64,000 nucleotides of DNA from LMUY01 sp965199005 (GTDB lineage Bacteria; Pseudomonadota; Alphaproteobacteria; Acetobacterales; Acetobacteraceae), in NCBI GenBank assembly GCA_965199005.1, contig CBDAQK010000003.1, positions 1 through 64,000 on the forward strand, in the 5' to 3' direction. The notes under the pieces were generated by a model. That model worked only from the letters and a program-made list of their open reading frames with translations, did not search any database and had not been told where the DNA came from. Within the stretch, counting starts at the first letter, position 1, and every line of letters begins with the position of its first letter. Shown here piece after piece: positions 49,734 to 58,539 of this stretch. The translations under genes and the position numbers were made by a program.

Positions 49734-51455
49734 ATGAGCCTCACGCAATCGCGCCCCATTGCGCTGTCGTGGCGCGCGAAGTGGCGCCGGCCCGAGCCAT
49801 TCACCTATGTCTGGGCCGCGGCGCTGCTGGCCTTGCTGTTCCTCGTCGCCAGTCCGGTCGGCTCGCTCATCGTCTCCAGCCTCCGTTCCACCGATACCGG
49901 CGCCCTCACGCTAGAGAACTATGCCATTGCCTATGGCGATTGGCATGACATCCAGGCCCTGGGCAACTCCCTGCTCTATGCGCTCGAGACGACGGTGCTA
50001 TCGGCCTTGTTCGCCGTCCCCATCGCATGGGGCGTGTCGCGGACGGACATGCCGGGCAAGCGCCTTGTTCAGGTCCTGATCCTCGGCGCCTTCATCACGC
50101 CCCCCTATCTCGGCGCGATCGCCTGGATCCTGCTGGCGGGGCCGAATGCCGGCTGGCTGAACAAGGTGTGGGAGGGGCTGAGCGGGGCGGAGCACGGGCT
50201 GTTCAACATCTACAGCTTCACCGGCATGGTGGTGGTCACCGCGCTGTATGCCTTCCCGTATATTTTCGTCTTCACCTCCGACGCGCTGGACCGCGTGTCC
50301 TCCGAAATGGAAGAGGCCGCCACCATCCTGGGGGCGAGCAGCAGGTTGACGATCTTCCGCATCACCCTGCCCTTGGTACTGCCGGCGATCATCGGCGGTG
50401 CGATCGTCGTCTTCCTCGATACCGTGGCGCTGTTCGGCACCCCGGCGATCATCGCACTGCCGGCCCGCATCAACGTCATGACGCTGCAGCTCTGGCAATT
50501 CTTCGAATTCCCCGTGCGGGCCGAGGCTGCCGCCGCCTACGCCATCCCGCTCGTCTTCGTGACCGTGGCGCTGTTTTGGTTGCAGCGCGCCGTGCTGGGG
50601 CGCAAGGGCTACATTGCCTTGACGGGCAAGGGCGGGATGCGGCGCCCCACCATCCTGGGGCGCTGGCGCTGGGCGATGTTCGGCTACGCCGCCTTCGTCG
50701 TCTGCCTTGCCGTGGTGCTGCCCTACGCGGCACTCGCGCAGGCCGCGTTCAGCACCGCCTGGGGGCTGGGCTTGCATTGGACCAACCTCACCTTTGCCAA
50801 CTTCACCACCTTGCTGGCGGACCCATCGTCACGCGCGACCATCCTGCACAGCTTCACCTATTCGGCCGCGACCGCCTGCGTCGCCGTCGCCCTGGCGCTG
50901 GTCGTGGCCTATCTGGTCAGCCGCCGGATCGGGCGCGGCAGGTGGCTGCTGACGGCGCTCTGCACCGCCCCGCTGGTGATCCCGGGGATCGTGCTCGCCA
51001 TCGGCTTCTACGCCGCCTGGTCCCCGCCGCCGCTGGCGCTGTACGGCACCGCCACGATCCTGGTGCTGGGCTACACCACCCGCTTCCTGCCGGTGGCCTA
51101 CGTCAACTGCGTGGCTGGCCTGCGCTCGCTGAACCCGGAAATGGAGGACGCCGTCCGCATCCTCGGCGGCAGCCAGATGCGCGCGGTCGTGCAAGTGGTG
51201 GTGCCGCTGCTGAAAAAGAGCCTGGTCGGCTCGTGGCTGCTCGTCTTCATCCCCGCCACCCGCGAGTTGAGCACGGCCATTTTCCTCGTGACGGCGCATA
51301 CCAGGGTGATCGCGATGATGATGCTCGACCTCAGCGAAAACGGCAGCTTCGAAACGCTGGCGTCGCTGGGTTTTGTGCTGCTGGGGGCGACGATCCTGAT
51401 CGTGATGCTGGGCTACCGGCTGGTGGGCCGCGACTTCATGTTGCGCCGTTCATGA
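49734..51455 (+). CDS. ABC transporter permease, fused FbpB type
   Basis: A 573-residue inner-membrane permease with two transmembrane halves. EAA-type coupling motifs are at EEAATILGASSRLTIFRITL in the first half and EDAVRILGGSQMRAVVQVVV in the second. About 12 membrane segments are visible. It starts at ATG 49734, six bases after the binding-protein stop, and its stop overlaps the ATPase start (ATGA). It belongs to the iron/thiamine/polyamine permease class. Confidence 0.9.
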   Translation: MSLTQSRPIALSWRAKWRRPEPFTYVWAAALLALLFLVASPVGSLIVSSLRSTDTGALTLENYAIAYGDWHDIQALGNSLLYALETTVLSALFAVPIAWGVSRTDMPGKRLVQVLILGAFITPPYLGAIAWILLAGPNAGWLNKVWEGLSGAEHGLFNIYSFTGMVVVTALYAFPYIFVFTSDALDRVSSEMEEAATILGASSRLTIFRITLPLVLPAIIGGAIVVFLDTVALFGTPAIIALPARINVMTLQLWQFFEFPVRAEAAAAYAIPLVFVTVALFWLQRAVLGRKGYIALTGKGGMRRPTILGRWRWAMFGYAAFVVCLAVVLPYAALAQAAFSTAWGLGLHWTNLTFANFTTLLADPSSRATILHSFTYSAATACVAVALALVVAYLVSRRIGRGRWLLTALCTAPLVIPGIVLAIGFYAAWSPPPLALYGTATILVLGYTTRFLPVAYVNCVAGLRSLNPEMEDAVRILGGSQMRAVVQVVVPLLKKSLVGSWLLVFIPATRELSTAIFLVTAHTRVIAMMMLDLSENGSFETLASLGFVLLGATILIVMLGYRLVGRDFMLRRS

Positions 51456-52540
51456 GCGGCGCCGACCACGCCTCCCGCCTCTCGCTGGAACAAGTCACCT
51501 GCGTCTTCGGCACCTATACGGCGGTGAAAAACCTCGACCTGCGGATCGCGCCGGGCGAGTTCGTTTCGCTGCTCGGCCCCTCCGGTTGCGGCAAGACGAC
51601 GACGCTGCGGATGATCGCCGGCTTCAACCGGCCGACCGGGGGCGTCATCCGGATGGATGGGGCAGTGATCTCCTCCCCCGGCATGAGCCTACCGCCCGAA
51701 AAGCGCGGCATGTCCATGATCTTCCAAAGCTACGCCATTTGGCCGAACATGACGGTGGCGGAAAACGTCGCCTTCGGCCTGAAGCTGCGGCACATCGACC
51801 GCGAGTCCATGCAGGCGCGTGTGGCCAAGATGCTGGGCACGGTGCACCTCGCTGCCCTGGCGGACCGCTACCCGGCCGAATTATCGGGCGGCCAGCAACA
51901 GCGCGTCGCCCTTGCCCGCGCGATGGTGATCGAACCCCGCGTGCTGCTGCTGGACGAACCGCTGTCCAATCTGGATGCGAGCCTGCGCGAGGAGATGCGG
52001 TTCGAGATTCGGCGGCTGCACGACCAATTCCACTTCACGACCGTCTACGTCACCCACGACCAGGGCGAGGCGATGGTGACGTCGGACCGGATTGCGGTGA
52101 TGAATGGCGGCCGGATCGAGCAGATCGACACGCCATACCGGATTTATACCCAGCCGCGCACCCGCTTCGTCGCCAGCTTCATCGGCCGCACCAATTTGAT
52201 GACCGGCACCTGTGACGCCGATCACGTCAGCTTCGGATCGTTCGGGCTCCCGCGCAGCCTGTTTCCCGCCGGTCTCACGCCGGCAGAAGACGCGCTATTC
52301 TCCGTCCGCCCGCAAAGCATCCGCCTGCACGCCGTACCCGGCAAGGGCACGCCAGGCTGCACCGTGCCGGGGCTGGTGATCGAGCGCGCTTTTCTGGGCG
52401 AAACATGGGATTACCTGGTCACGCCTGCTGGCACTGGCCTGCGCCTGAAGGTCTCGGCTCCGCCCATTCAGATGTTCGACGTCGGGAGCGAAGTCTGGCT
52501 GGAATTCGATCCCCGCCAGATGGCACCGATCGCCGCTTGA
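51452..52540 (+). CDS. ABC transporter ATP-binding protein (FbpC/PotA-like)
   Basis: A 362-residue ATPase for the preceding importer. Walker A LLGPSGCGKTTTLRM is near 39-53, Q-loop FQSYAIWPNMTV, signature LSGGQQQRVALARA, Walker B VLLLDEPLSNLDA, switch His VYVTHDQGEA. The C-terminal about 120 residues form a TOBE-like regulatory domain (LFSVRPQSIRLH). I chose ATG 51452, overlapping the permease stop. It converges on the following hydrolase with a three-base gap. Confidence 0.93.
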   Translation: MSGADHASRLSLEQVTCVFGTYTAVKNLDLRIAPGEFVSLLGPSGCGKTTTLRMIAGFNRPTGGVIRMDGAVISSPGMSLPPEKRGMSMIFQSYAIWPNMTVAENVAFGLKLRHIDRESMQARVAKMLGTVHLAALADRYPAELSGGQQQRVALARAMVIEPRVLLLDEPLSNLDASLREEMRFEIRRLHDQFHFTTVYVTHDQGEAMVTSDRIAVMNGGRIEQIDTPYRIYTQPRTRFVASFIGRTNLMTGTCDADHVSFGSFGLPRSLFPAGLTPAEDALFSVRPQSIRLHAVPGKGTPGCTVPGLVIERAFLGETWDYLVTPAGTGLRLKVSAPPIQMFDVGSEVWLEFDPRQMAPIAA

Positions 52541-52543
52541 TCG

Positions 52544-54655
52544 TTACGGCCCGGTGCGGACGCCTTTTGCTTCCGCCTCCGCCACCACCCGCTTCACATC
52601 CTCCGGCAACATCAGCCGCTGCGCCGCCAGCCGGTCGCCGGCCTGCTCCACGGCGGCTGTATAGGCCTGCGGGGTCGGATAGCGCTCCTCCAGCGACAAG
52701 CGGGGATCACCCGTGGCGTCCCGCGCCGCCTTTGTCGGGGCGAAGGGGACGAAGCTGCCGGTGAAGTTGCAGAAGCCGCCCTGGAACAGGTCGGGGCGGA
52801 AACTGTTCCACCCCGTATAGGTGCCGATCGGCGCTTGCACGTACACGTCGCGCACCCCGGCAAGATCGATGCCGTCCGCATCCACCTGCGGGACGAGCAC
52901 GCCGTAACTCGCCGCGCCAGCCTTCGGCGGCTCGGTCGTGATGACGCCGGAACTGTCGGCAGCGTGGTAATCCGGCCCGAAATCCAGCACGTGCAGCACG
53001 CTGATGGCGCCGGTGTAACGCATCGCCGGGCGATCCGTGCCGCCATAGCTGTTGGCGGGAATGACCGGAAAATGCACCTGGTCCGGCGCAACCAGCGTGC
53101 CATCGTCGATCCGCGGGGTGACGGAGGGTGGCGGCGCCGTGCCGTCGCGCACCCATTCGGTCAGGTCGGCCAACAAGGCGCGCATCGTCCAGGTATGCGG
53201 GTTGGGATTGGATTGCTGGGCGCACGTGAAAAAGGGCGGCTTGGCGGGCAGCGGCAAAGGCGGCGGGGCATGCTGCGTGCTGGCCATGATGTAGGTGCGG
53301 ACATTGGCCGGCTCAGGTACGTCATGCAGGCCCAGCGGATCGGTCAGCCCCAGGGACTGGCGGCCCTCCCATATCTCCAACGCCGTCGCCGCGTGGAACA
53401 GCAGCGGGCAGGTACCGTTAGCCTCGCACCGATCCAGCAGGCCCTGGGTTCGCCCGGTGAGCGGGTCGGTCTGGCGGGCATAGGTGAACGGAAAATCGTA
53501 GGCCGGGTAGAGATGGTCGACCTGTTGACCCCAGGCGCGGCCCGGTTGGCTGAACCGCACGTTCAGCGGCATCAGCCCGCCGCCGATATGCGGCAACGCC
53601 GCGTCGAACACGCGCTTGCCATCCTCGCCCTGGTTGAAGCCGAGCGCGATCATGCTGCGGATGAACCGGCCACTCTGCGACGTGCCCATCACGATGGTTT
53701 TCACGCCGGGCTGCGGTGCCGCCGGGTTGTCCGGGCCAGGCTGTGCCAGGACGGTGCCGAGGTCGCGCGCCACCGCAAAGCCCAGGCCCATCACCAGCGG
53801 GTCCTTCGCACGGTAGAGCAGCTCGTACAACTTGCCCGGCTGGAACCCCGCGGGGAAGCAGATTTGCGTATCGTTGCCGGCGGCACAGCTGCCAAAATGC
53901 CACGCCGTGTTGGGGATCGTGGTCCGCGGCGCGTTCTCAGAGGCCCGGACCGTCAGGGTGGGGAGGAACCCGTCCGCCAGTTTGGCCTGATTGTCGGTGC
54001 TGGCGGTCGGCGCGCTGGCATGGGTCATCATGGTGAACCAGCCGCTCGACAGGTTCAGCGTCGTCGCCGGGGCAATCTGGACCACCAGTTCCGCCCTGAC
54101 GAGGCCGGTCACCGGCGTGCCGTCGGCATTGTGCGCGACGGGAACGGTCAGCGTCATGCGGCCATCGCCGGGCAGCACGTCCGCCTGCCAGCCGAACCAG
54201 ATGGTCGTATAGCCTTGCCGCTGCATCCAGCCGTCGCCCGCCGTCTCCAACCGGTCGATCGGGACAGGCTGGAATGGCATGTCCGCGTTGAACAGCCCAA
54301 TGGCACCCTTGTGCCCCCGGTTCAGGATGTTGAACAGCAACACGCCATTGCCGTGCTTGGGGTCGGCCGGGCGCAGAATGTCGATGTCGGTGCTGTATTC
54401 GACCATCCCGCGCGAGTTTCGCGGGGCGAGCGCAATGTCCTGAATGACGGCATTACCCGGCGCTGCGGGATCCACTTCGCCGAACGCCCGGCCGATGACC
54501 CGCTCGTAGGGCCCCACGGTGCCGAAGCTGGCTCCCCCAAAAGCGGGCTGGGTGCTCGTCACGTCGATGCGGACGATGCGCGCCTGGGTCGCCAGCGGCG
54601 CTGCGGCGAGGCCGAGGGCAAGCGCCGCCGTTACCCATTGGCGATGTGTGTTCAT
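52544..54655 (-). CDS. secreted alpha/beta-hydrolase domain protein
   Basis: A 703-residue protein with a Sec signal peptide (WVTAALALGLAAAPLATQA). It belongs to the large alpha/beta-hydrolase-domain family (PF20091 type) of unknown substrate. The nucleophile motif is VMGTSQSGRFIRSMIALG, near residue 320. The N-terminal segment FGTVGPYERVIGRAFGEVDP is typical of this family. Probably periplasmic or exported. It is flanked by, but not coupled to, the phospholipid genes. Function unknown beyond a likely esterase or lipase-like activity. Confidence 0.83.
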   Translation of the reverse strand: MNTHRQWVTAALALGLAAAPLATQARIVRIDVTSTQPAFGGASFGTVGPYERVIGRAFGEVDPAAPGNAVIQDIALAPRNSRGMVEYSTDIDILRPADPKHGNGVLLFNILNRGHKGAIGLFNADMPFQPVPIDRLETAGDGWMQRQGYTTIWFGWQADVLPGDGRMTLTVPVAHNADGTPVTGLVRAELVVQIAPATTLNLSSGWFTMMTHASAPTASTDNQAKLADGFLPTLTVRASENAPRTTIPNTAWHFGSCAAGNDTQICFPAGFQPGKLYELLYRAKDPLVMGLGFAVARDLGTVLAQPGPDNPAAPQPGVKTIVMGTSQSGRFIRSMIALGFNQGEDGKRVFDAALPHIGGGLMPLNVRFSQPGRAWGQQVDHLYPAYDFPFTYARQTDPLTGRTQGLLDRCEANGTCPLLFHAATALEIWEGRQSLGLTDPLGLHDVPEPANVRTYIMASTQHAPPPLPLPAKPPFFTCAQQSNPNPHTWTMRALLADLTEWVRDGTAPPPSVTPRIDDGTLVAPDQVHFPVIPANSYGGTDRPAMRYTGAISVLHVLDFGPDYHAADSSGVITTEPPKAGAASYGVLVPQVDADGIDLAGVRDVYVQAPIGTYTGWNSFRPDLFQGGFCNFTGSFVPFAPTKAARDATGDPRLSLEERYPTPQAYTAAVEQAGDRLAAQRLMLPEDVKRVVAEAEAKGVRTGP

Positions 54656-54720
54656 TCGTTTCCCCGGGCCATCTCGCTATCCCGGATCGTGCCTGCGCAA
54701 CCGTGCCAGGACAAGCGCCG

Positions 54721-55440
54721 TCAGGGGGCGACGGGTGCCAGAGCCCGGACCGCTGCCTCACACACCCGGGCGATTTCGACCGTGCCTGCGCGGCCCGGGT
54801 CGGCGGCGGCGAAGTCGAGCGGCGCTCCGACGATGAGGCGCAGCCTTCCCGGCCGGGGCAGCCGCTGGTTTGGCGGCCATGCGGCGTGGCAGCCTTCCAG
54901 GAAGCACGGCACGACCGGGATGGGCCGGCCAGCCACCAAGGCGCCGACGCCGGACCGGAATTTCCCCATGGTTCCGTCGCGGCTGCGCGTGCCCTCGGGG
55001 AACAGGATCAAGACCGCGCCATCGACGGTCAGCCTGTCCCGCAGCGCGTCCAGATCGGCTTGCGTGGTCCGTTTTCGCCAGACCGGCAACGCGTTGATGG
55101 CATAGACGGCGAAGGCGGCGAGCGGCAGAGAGGTGAAGAACGTGTCCCCCGCCGCCAAGGCGAAGGCGCGACGGCCGAGCGATGCGGGCAACCCGGCGGA
55201 AATCACCAGAGCGTCCAAATGGCTGGTATGATTGGCGACGATCACGAAGGGCGCCGCGGGAAGATTGCCCTTGCCCACCACCTGCAGCCGGTGCGCCAGG
55301 CGGAGATACAGCCACACCAGCCGCCGCCACAGCCCGGCGATCATGAGGCCGCCCAAGCCCGGCTCGCGTCCCTGGCTGACCAGCCGTTGCCGCAGGGGCA
55401 ACCCGTGGTCGCGCGCCGGGCGAAGCTGCCAGTCGCTCAT
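54721..55440 (-). CDS. 1-acyl-glycerol-3-phosphate acyltransferase-like (PlsC family)
   Basis: A 239-residue membrane-associated acyltransferase. Motif I is NHTSHLDALV (H-x4-D catalytic pair), motif III is LFPEGTRSRDG, and motif IV region GRPIPVVPCF. One N-terminal hydrophobic segment (GLMIAGLWRRLVWLYLRLA). It would acylate lysophosphatidate or a similar lyso-lipid. The ATG at 55440 overlaps the CdsA stop, making a coupled three-gene phospholipid set with the CDP-alcohol phosphatidyltransferase gene. Confidence 0.9.
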   Translation of the reverse strand: MSDWQLRPARDHGLPLRQRLVSQGREPGLGGLMIAGLWRRLVWLYLRLAHRLQVVGKGNLPAAPFVIVANHTSHLDALVISAGLPASLGRRAFALAAGDTFFTSLPLAAFAVYAINALPVWRKRTTQADLDALRDRLTVDGAVLILFPEGTRSRDGTMGKFRSGVGALVAGRPIPVVPCFLEGCHAAWPPNQRLPRPGRLRLIVGAPLDFAAADPGRAGTVEIARVCEAAVRALAPVAP

Positions 55441-56405
55441 CCCGTGTAGATCCGCACCGGCTGATCCAACCCGAACCCGACGTAATACCCGACATAGTGA
55501 AACACCGCGGGCGCCACCAGCAGCAGCGAGTTGAACCGGTCGAGCAAGCCGCCATGCCCGGGAATCACGGTGCCCATATCCTTGATCCCCAGGTCGCGCT
55601 TGATGCTGGACAGCATCAAATCCCCGGCCTGCCCCGCCACGCTGACGATGGCACCCAAGCCCAGCAGCAGGAACCAGCGATCGAGCACCGTCCCGCCAAA
55701 GATCGTGGAGGCGATCAGCGCCACCAGCACCGACGTCGCCACAAAGGCACCCAGCGCACCCGAAATCGTCTTGTTCGGGCTGGTGGCGGGCAGCAGCTTG
55801 GGGCCGCGGATCAATTTGCCGAAGGTGAACGCGAACACGTCATTCAAGGCCACGGTAGCCAGCAGCATCAGCAGGATCGGCCGGTAGTTCGCATCATTGG
55901 CCATATAGCTGAGATGCGCCAGCCCGGCGCCGAACAGCATGAACCCGAAAATGGCCAGACCGGTCCGCTGGATGTAGCCGGTGGGCCGGTCGAGCGGGAT
56001 GGAGATGATCGACAACACGCCGACCGAGAGCGGGATTAGCGCCATGAAGAACCCGTACCAGGCATCGAGCGCGGCGAAATTCATCATCACCACACCCAGC
56101 CCCACGGTTCCCGCCATCAACGGTTCGCGAAACAATCCCGTGGCCCGGTCATACTCGCGCAGGCACAGCACGCCCAGGAGCGTGACCGCGCCGATCGTCC
56201 AGTTTCGCCCGAGCAGGACGGGCCCCATCATCATTGGAAGCAGCACCGCCCAGGAGCCGGTTCGAAGCCACAACTCCCGCACCAAGGCCGGGGAGGCACG
56301 CCCGGTGCGCGACAGGACGGCGATGGTGGCGGCGGCCAGAACCAGCACCAAGACCGCCGCAATGACGATCCCCCTGGTGGCCGGGTGGGCAAAGCTGACG
56401 CTCAC
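55437..56405 (-). CDS. cdsA: phosphatidate cytidylyltransferase
   Basis: Membrane enzyme making CDP-diacylglycerol from phosphatidic acid and CTP, 322 residues, about eight membrane segments. The family signature is present near the C-terminus: SSIKRDLGIKDMGTVIPGHG then GLLDRFNSLL. The usual DRxDS is DRFNS here, a variant seen in paralogues. GTG 56405 overlaps the stop of the upstream gene. It may be a second CdsA acting with the neighbouring transferase rather than the housekeeping enzyme (inference). Confidence 0.9.
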   Translation of the reverse strand: MSVSFAHPATRGIVIAAVLVLVLAAATIAVLSRTGRASPALVRELWLRTGSWAVLLPMMMGPVLLGRNWTIGAVTLLGVLCLREYDRATGLFREPLMAGTVGLGVVMMNFAALDAWYGFFMALIPLSVGVLSIISIPLDRPTGYIQRTGLAIFGFMLFGAGLAHLSYMANDANYRPILLMLLATVALNDVFAFTFGKLIRGPKLLPATSPNKTISGALGAFVATSVLVALIASTIFGGTVLDRWFLLLGLGAIVSVAGQAGDLMLSSIKRDLGIKDMGTVIPGHGGLLDRFNSLLLVAPAVFHYVGYYVGFGLDQPVRIYTG

Positions 56406-57067
56406 GCCCGCAACCTCTGCACGGTATGCGCCAGCCGGCGCGCGGTCGTCACCAAGGCCAGGACGACGACGACCCAAAGCACAACCTCGGGCCAAACACG
56501 GACCCAACCAGCCGGCAACACGGCACTGGCGACGCCGAGGGCTGTGACGAGCGCCATGCGCTGCTGCTTGGCCATCGGTCCGGAGAAGTCACTTGGCTGG
56601 CCAAGCCCCTTGCCGATGGCACGAACATAGGCGGTCGCCATCGCGGCCAGCGCGGCGGCAAACCCCAAGGCGAGGCTGCCGCACGCCCAGCCGACCCCCG
56701 CCAGGATGGCACTGTCGGACACGCGGTCCGGCAGTTCGTTGAACAACTCACCTGTAGCGGAGGCGACGCCGCGCCCGATTGCCACCATGCCGTCCAGTAG
56801 GTTCGCCATGAGCCGCGCTTGCACAAGCGCCGCGCCCACCAGCCAGAGCGCCCGCGCGCCGGCCGGCCAGTCCCGGGTGAGGCCGAAGGCGACGCCGGCC
56901 AGACAGGCGGCAACCATGCCCGCGACGGATACGGCGTTCGGCGAGGCCCCGCGGCGGACCAGCCAATCCGCCGTCGCGATGACGGGACGAAGACGGCGCG
57001 CGGCGATCGGGCGGCGATCGGCGGGCGCAGCTTGGACAGGCGGCGGACGCATTCCGGTCACTCCCAT
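56402..57067 (-). CDS. CDP-alcohol phosphatidyltransferase family protein
   Basis: A 221-residue membrane protein. The CDP-alcohol signature DGxxAR...GxxxDxxxD appears in a variant form: ANLLDGMVAIGRGVASATG followed by ELFNELPDRVSD. The AR is replaced by AI and the third acidic residue by Asn within NELPD, as in a subfamily found beside CdsA and PlsC. ATG 57067 was chosen; ATG 57052 is the alternative. First of the coupled leftward lipid genes and divergent from the MFS gene. The alcohol substrate is unknown. Confidence 0.82.
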   Translation of the reverse strand: MGVTGMRPPPVQAAPADRRPIAARRLRPVIATADWLVRRGASPNAVSVAGMVAACLAGVAFGLTRDWPAGARALWLVGAALVQARLMANLLDGMVAIGRGVASATGELFNELPDRVSDSAILAGVGWACGSLALGFAAALAAMATAYVRAIGKGLGQPSDFSGPMAKQQRMALVTALGVASAVLPAGWVRVWPEVVLWVVVVLALVTTARRLAHTVQRLRA

Positions 57068-57131
57068 TCGTTGCAGCTTACCACGATGCGGCGGCGTTCG
57101 CACGGCCTGGGCGCAACGCCTGGTCTGTGGG

Positions 57132-58517
57132 ATGACACCATCCATGACTGTGATGCCAAAACCGACGACCGACGGGCTGGAGCCTCCACAACTGCATTGG
57201 GCGATGCTGGCCGTGGCTCTCGGGCTGACGATGGCCGTGCTGGACAGCGCCATCGCCAACATCGCACTCCCCACCATCGCGCGCGACCTGCAGGTGACGG
57301 ATGCGCAGTCCATCTGGGTGGTCAACTCCTACCAACTCGCCGTCACCATGTCGCTCCTGCCGCTTGCCTCTCTGGGGGAGATCGTGGGGTATCGCCGGGT
57401 GCACATCTACGGGCTGGTCTTGTTCGTGGCCGCGTCCTTGCTGTGCGCGCTGTCTGGAAGCCTGACACTGCTGAGCCTGGCGCGCGTGCTGCAGGGGCTC
57501 GGCGCTGCTGGCATGCTGAGCGTGACCGTCGCCTTGATCCGCTTCATCTTCCCGCGGCACAAACTGGGCATCGGGATCGGCTTGAACGCCATGGTCGGTT
57601 CGGTCGCGACCGCGGTGGGTCCGACCGTTGCCTCCGCCATCCTGTCGGTCGCGCATTGGCCCTGGCTGTTTGCCGTCAACGTTCCGATTGGCCTGGTCGC
57701 GCTGGTCGTGTCGTGGCTGGCCCTGCCCCACATCGCGCGCAGCACGGCACGGTTCGATATCCCCAGCGCCGTGCTCAGCGCGGCCACCTTCGGCCTGCTG
57801 ATCAGCGGCGTGGATGGGCTGGCCCATGCGCAAGGCGCGGTCCTCGTGACGTCCGAGTTGGTCGGCACCCTCGTCGCAGGCACCGCGTTGATCCGCCGGC
57901 AGACCACCCTCCCTGCGCCTCTGCTGCCACTCGACCTGCTGCGGGTGCGGCTTTTTGCCCTGTCGATCGCCAGTTCGGTCTGTTGCTTTGTGGCACAGGG
58001 GATGGCCTACGTGGCCATGCCGTTCCTGCTGCAGAACACGCTGGGGTTTAGCCAGGTGGCGAGCGGGCTGCTGCTGACGCCTTGGCCGCTGATGGTGGTG
58101 GTGATCTCCCCCCTGTCCGGCCGCTTGTCCGACCGGTTCCCCCCGGCCGTCCTCGGCGGCTTCGGGCTGATCGGCATGACCGCCGGGTTGGTGCTGATGG
58201 CGGCCTTGCCGGCGCATCCATCCGGTCTCGCGATCATCTGGCGTACCGCGGTTTGCGGCACTGGATTTGGCTTCTTCAACGCCCCCAATAACCGCGCCAT
58301 GATCGGCGCAACCCCCGCGCATCGGAGCGGGAGCGCCAGCGGCATGATGGCCACCGCGCGTATGCTCGGCCAGACCTTCGGCGCCGCCATGGTGGCGCTG
58401 TGTTTCGACCTGGCCCCCGCCGACGGCGCTACGGTGGCTTTGCTGGCGGCGGGCGGATGCGCCGCGGCGGCCGCGCTGGCGAGTTTCCTACGCACCACGG
58501 CGCGCAAACCTGGCTGA
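57132..58517 (+). CDS. MFS transporter, DHA2-type drug exporter
   Basis: A 461-residue major facilitator with about 14 hydrophobic segments, typical of the DHA2 family. Motif C-like regions include LDSAIANIALPTIARDLQ at the first helix, SLGEIVGYRRVHIYGL (motif A) and ARVLQGLGAAGMLSVTVALI. ATG 57132 is chosen; ATGs at 57144 and 57153 are in frame. It is divergent from the CDP-alcohol transferase gene. The substrate is unknown. Confidence 0.88.
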   Translation: MTPSMTVMPKPTTDGLEPPQLHWAMLAVALGLTMAVLDSAIANIALPTIARDLQVTDAQSIWVVNSYQLAVTMSLLPLASLGEIVGYRRVHIYGLVLFVAASLLCALSGSLTLLSLARVLQGLGAAGMLSVTVALIRFIFPRHKLGIGIGLNAMVGSVATAVGPTVASAILSVAHWPWLFAVNVPIGLVALVVSWLALPHIARSTARFDIPSAVLSAATFGLLISGVDGLAHAQGAVLVTSELVGTLVAGTALIRRQTTLPAPLLPLDLLRVRLFALSIASSVCCFVAQGMAYVAMPFLLQNTLGFSQVASGLLLTPWPLMVVVISPLSGRLSDRFPPAVLGGFGLIGMTAGLVLMAALPAHPSGLAIIWRTAVCGTGFGFFNAPNNRAMIGATPAHRSGSASGMMATARMLGQTFGAAMVALCFDLAPADGATVALLAAGGCAAAAALASFLRTTARKPG

Positions 58518-58539
58518 ACCCACACGACGGAGCATCGCA

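Noticed and set aside
52835..55105. 756-residue plus-strand open frame
   Set aside because: Antisense to the secreted hydrolase gene and plsC-like gene. Composition is Arg/His/Gln-rich, and no motif is visible.
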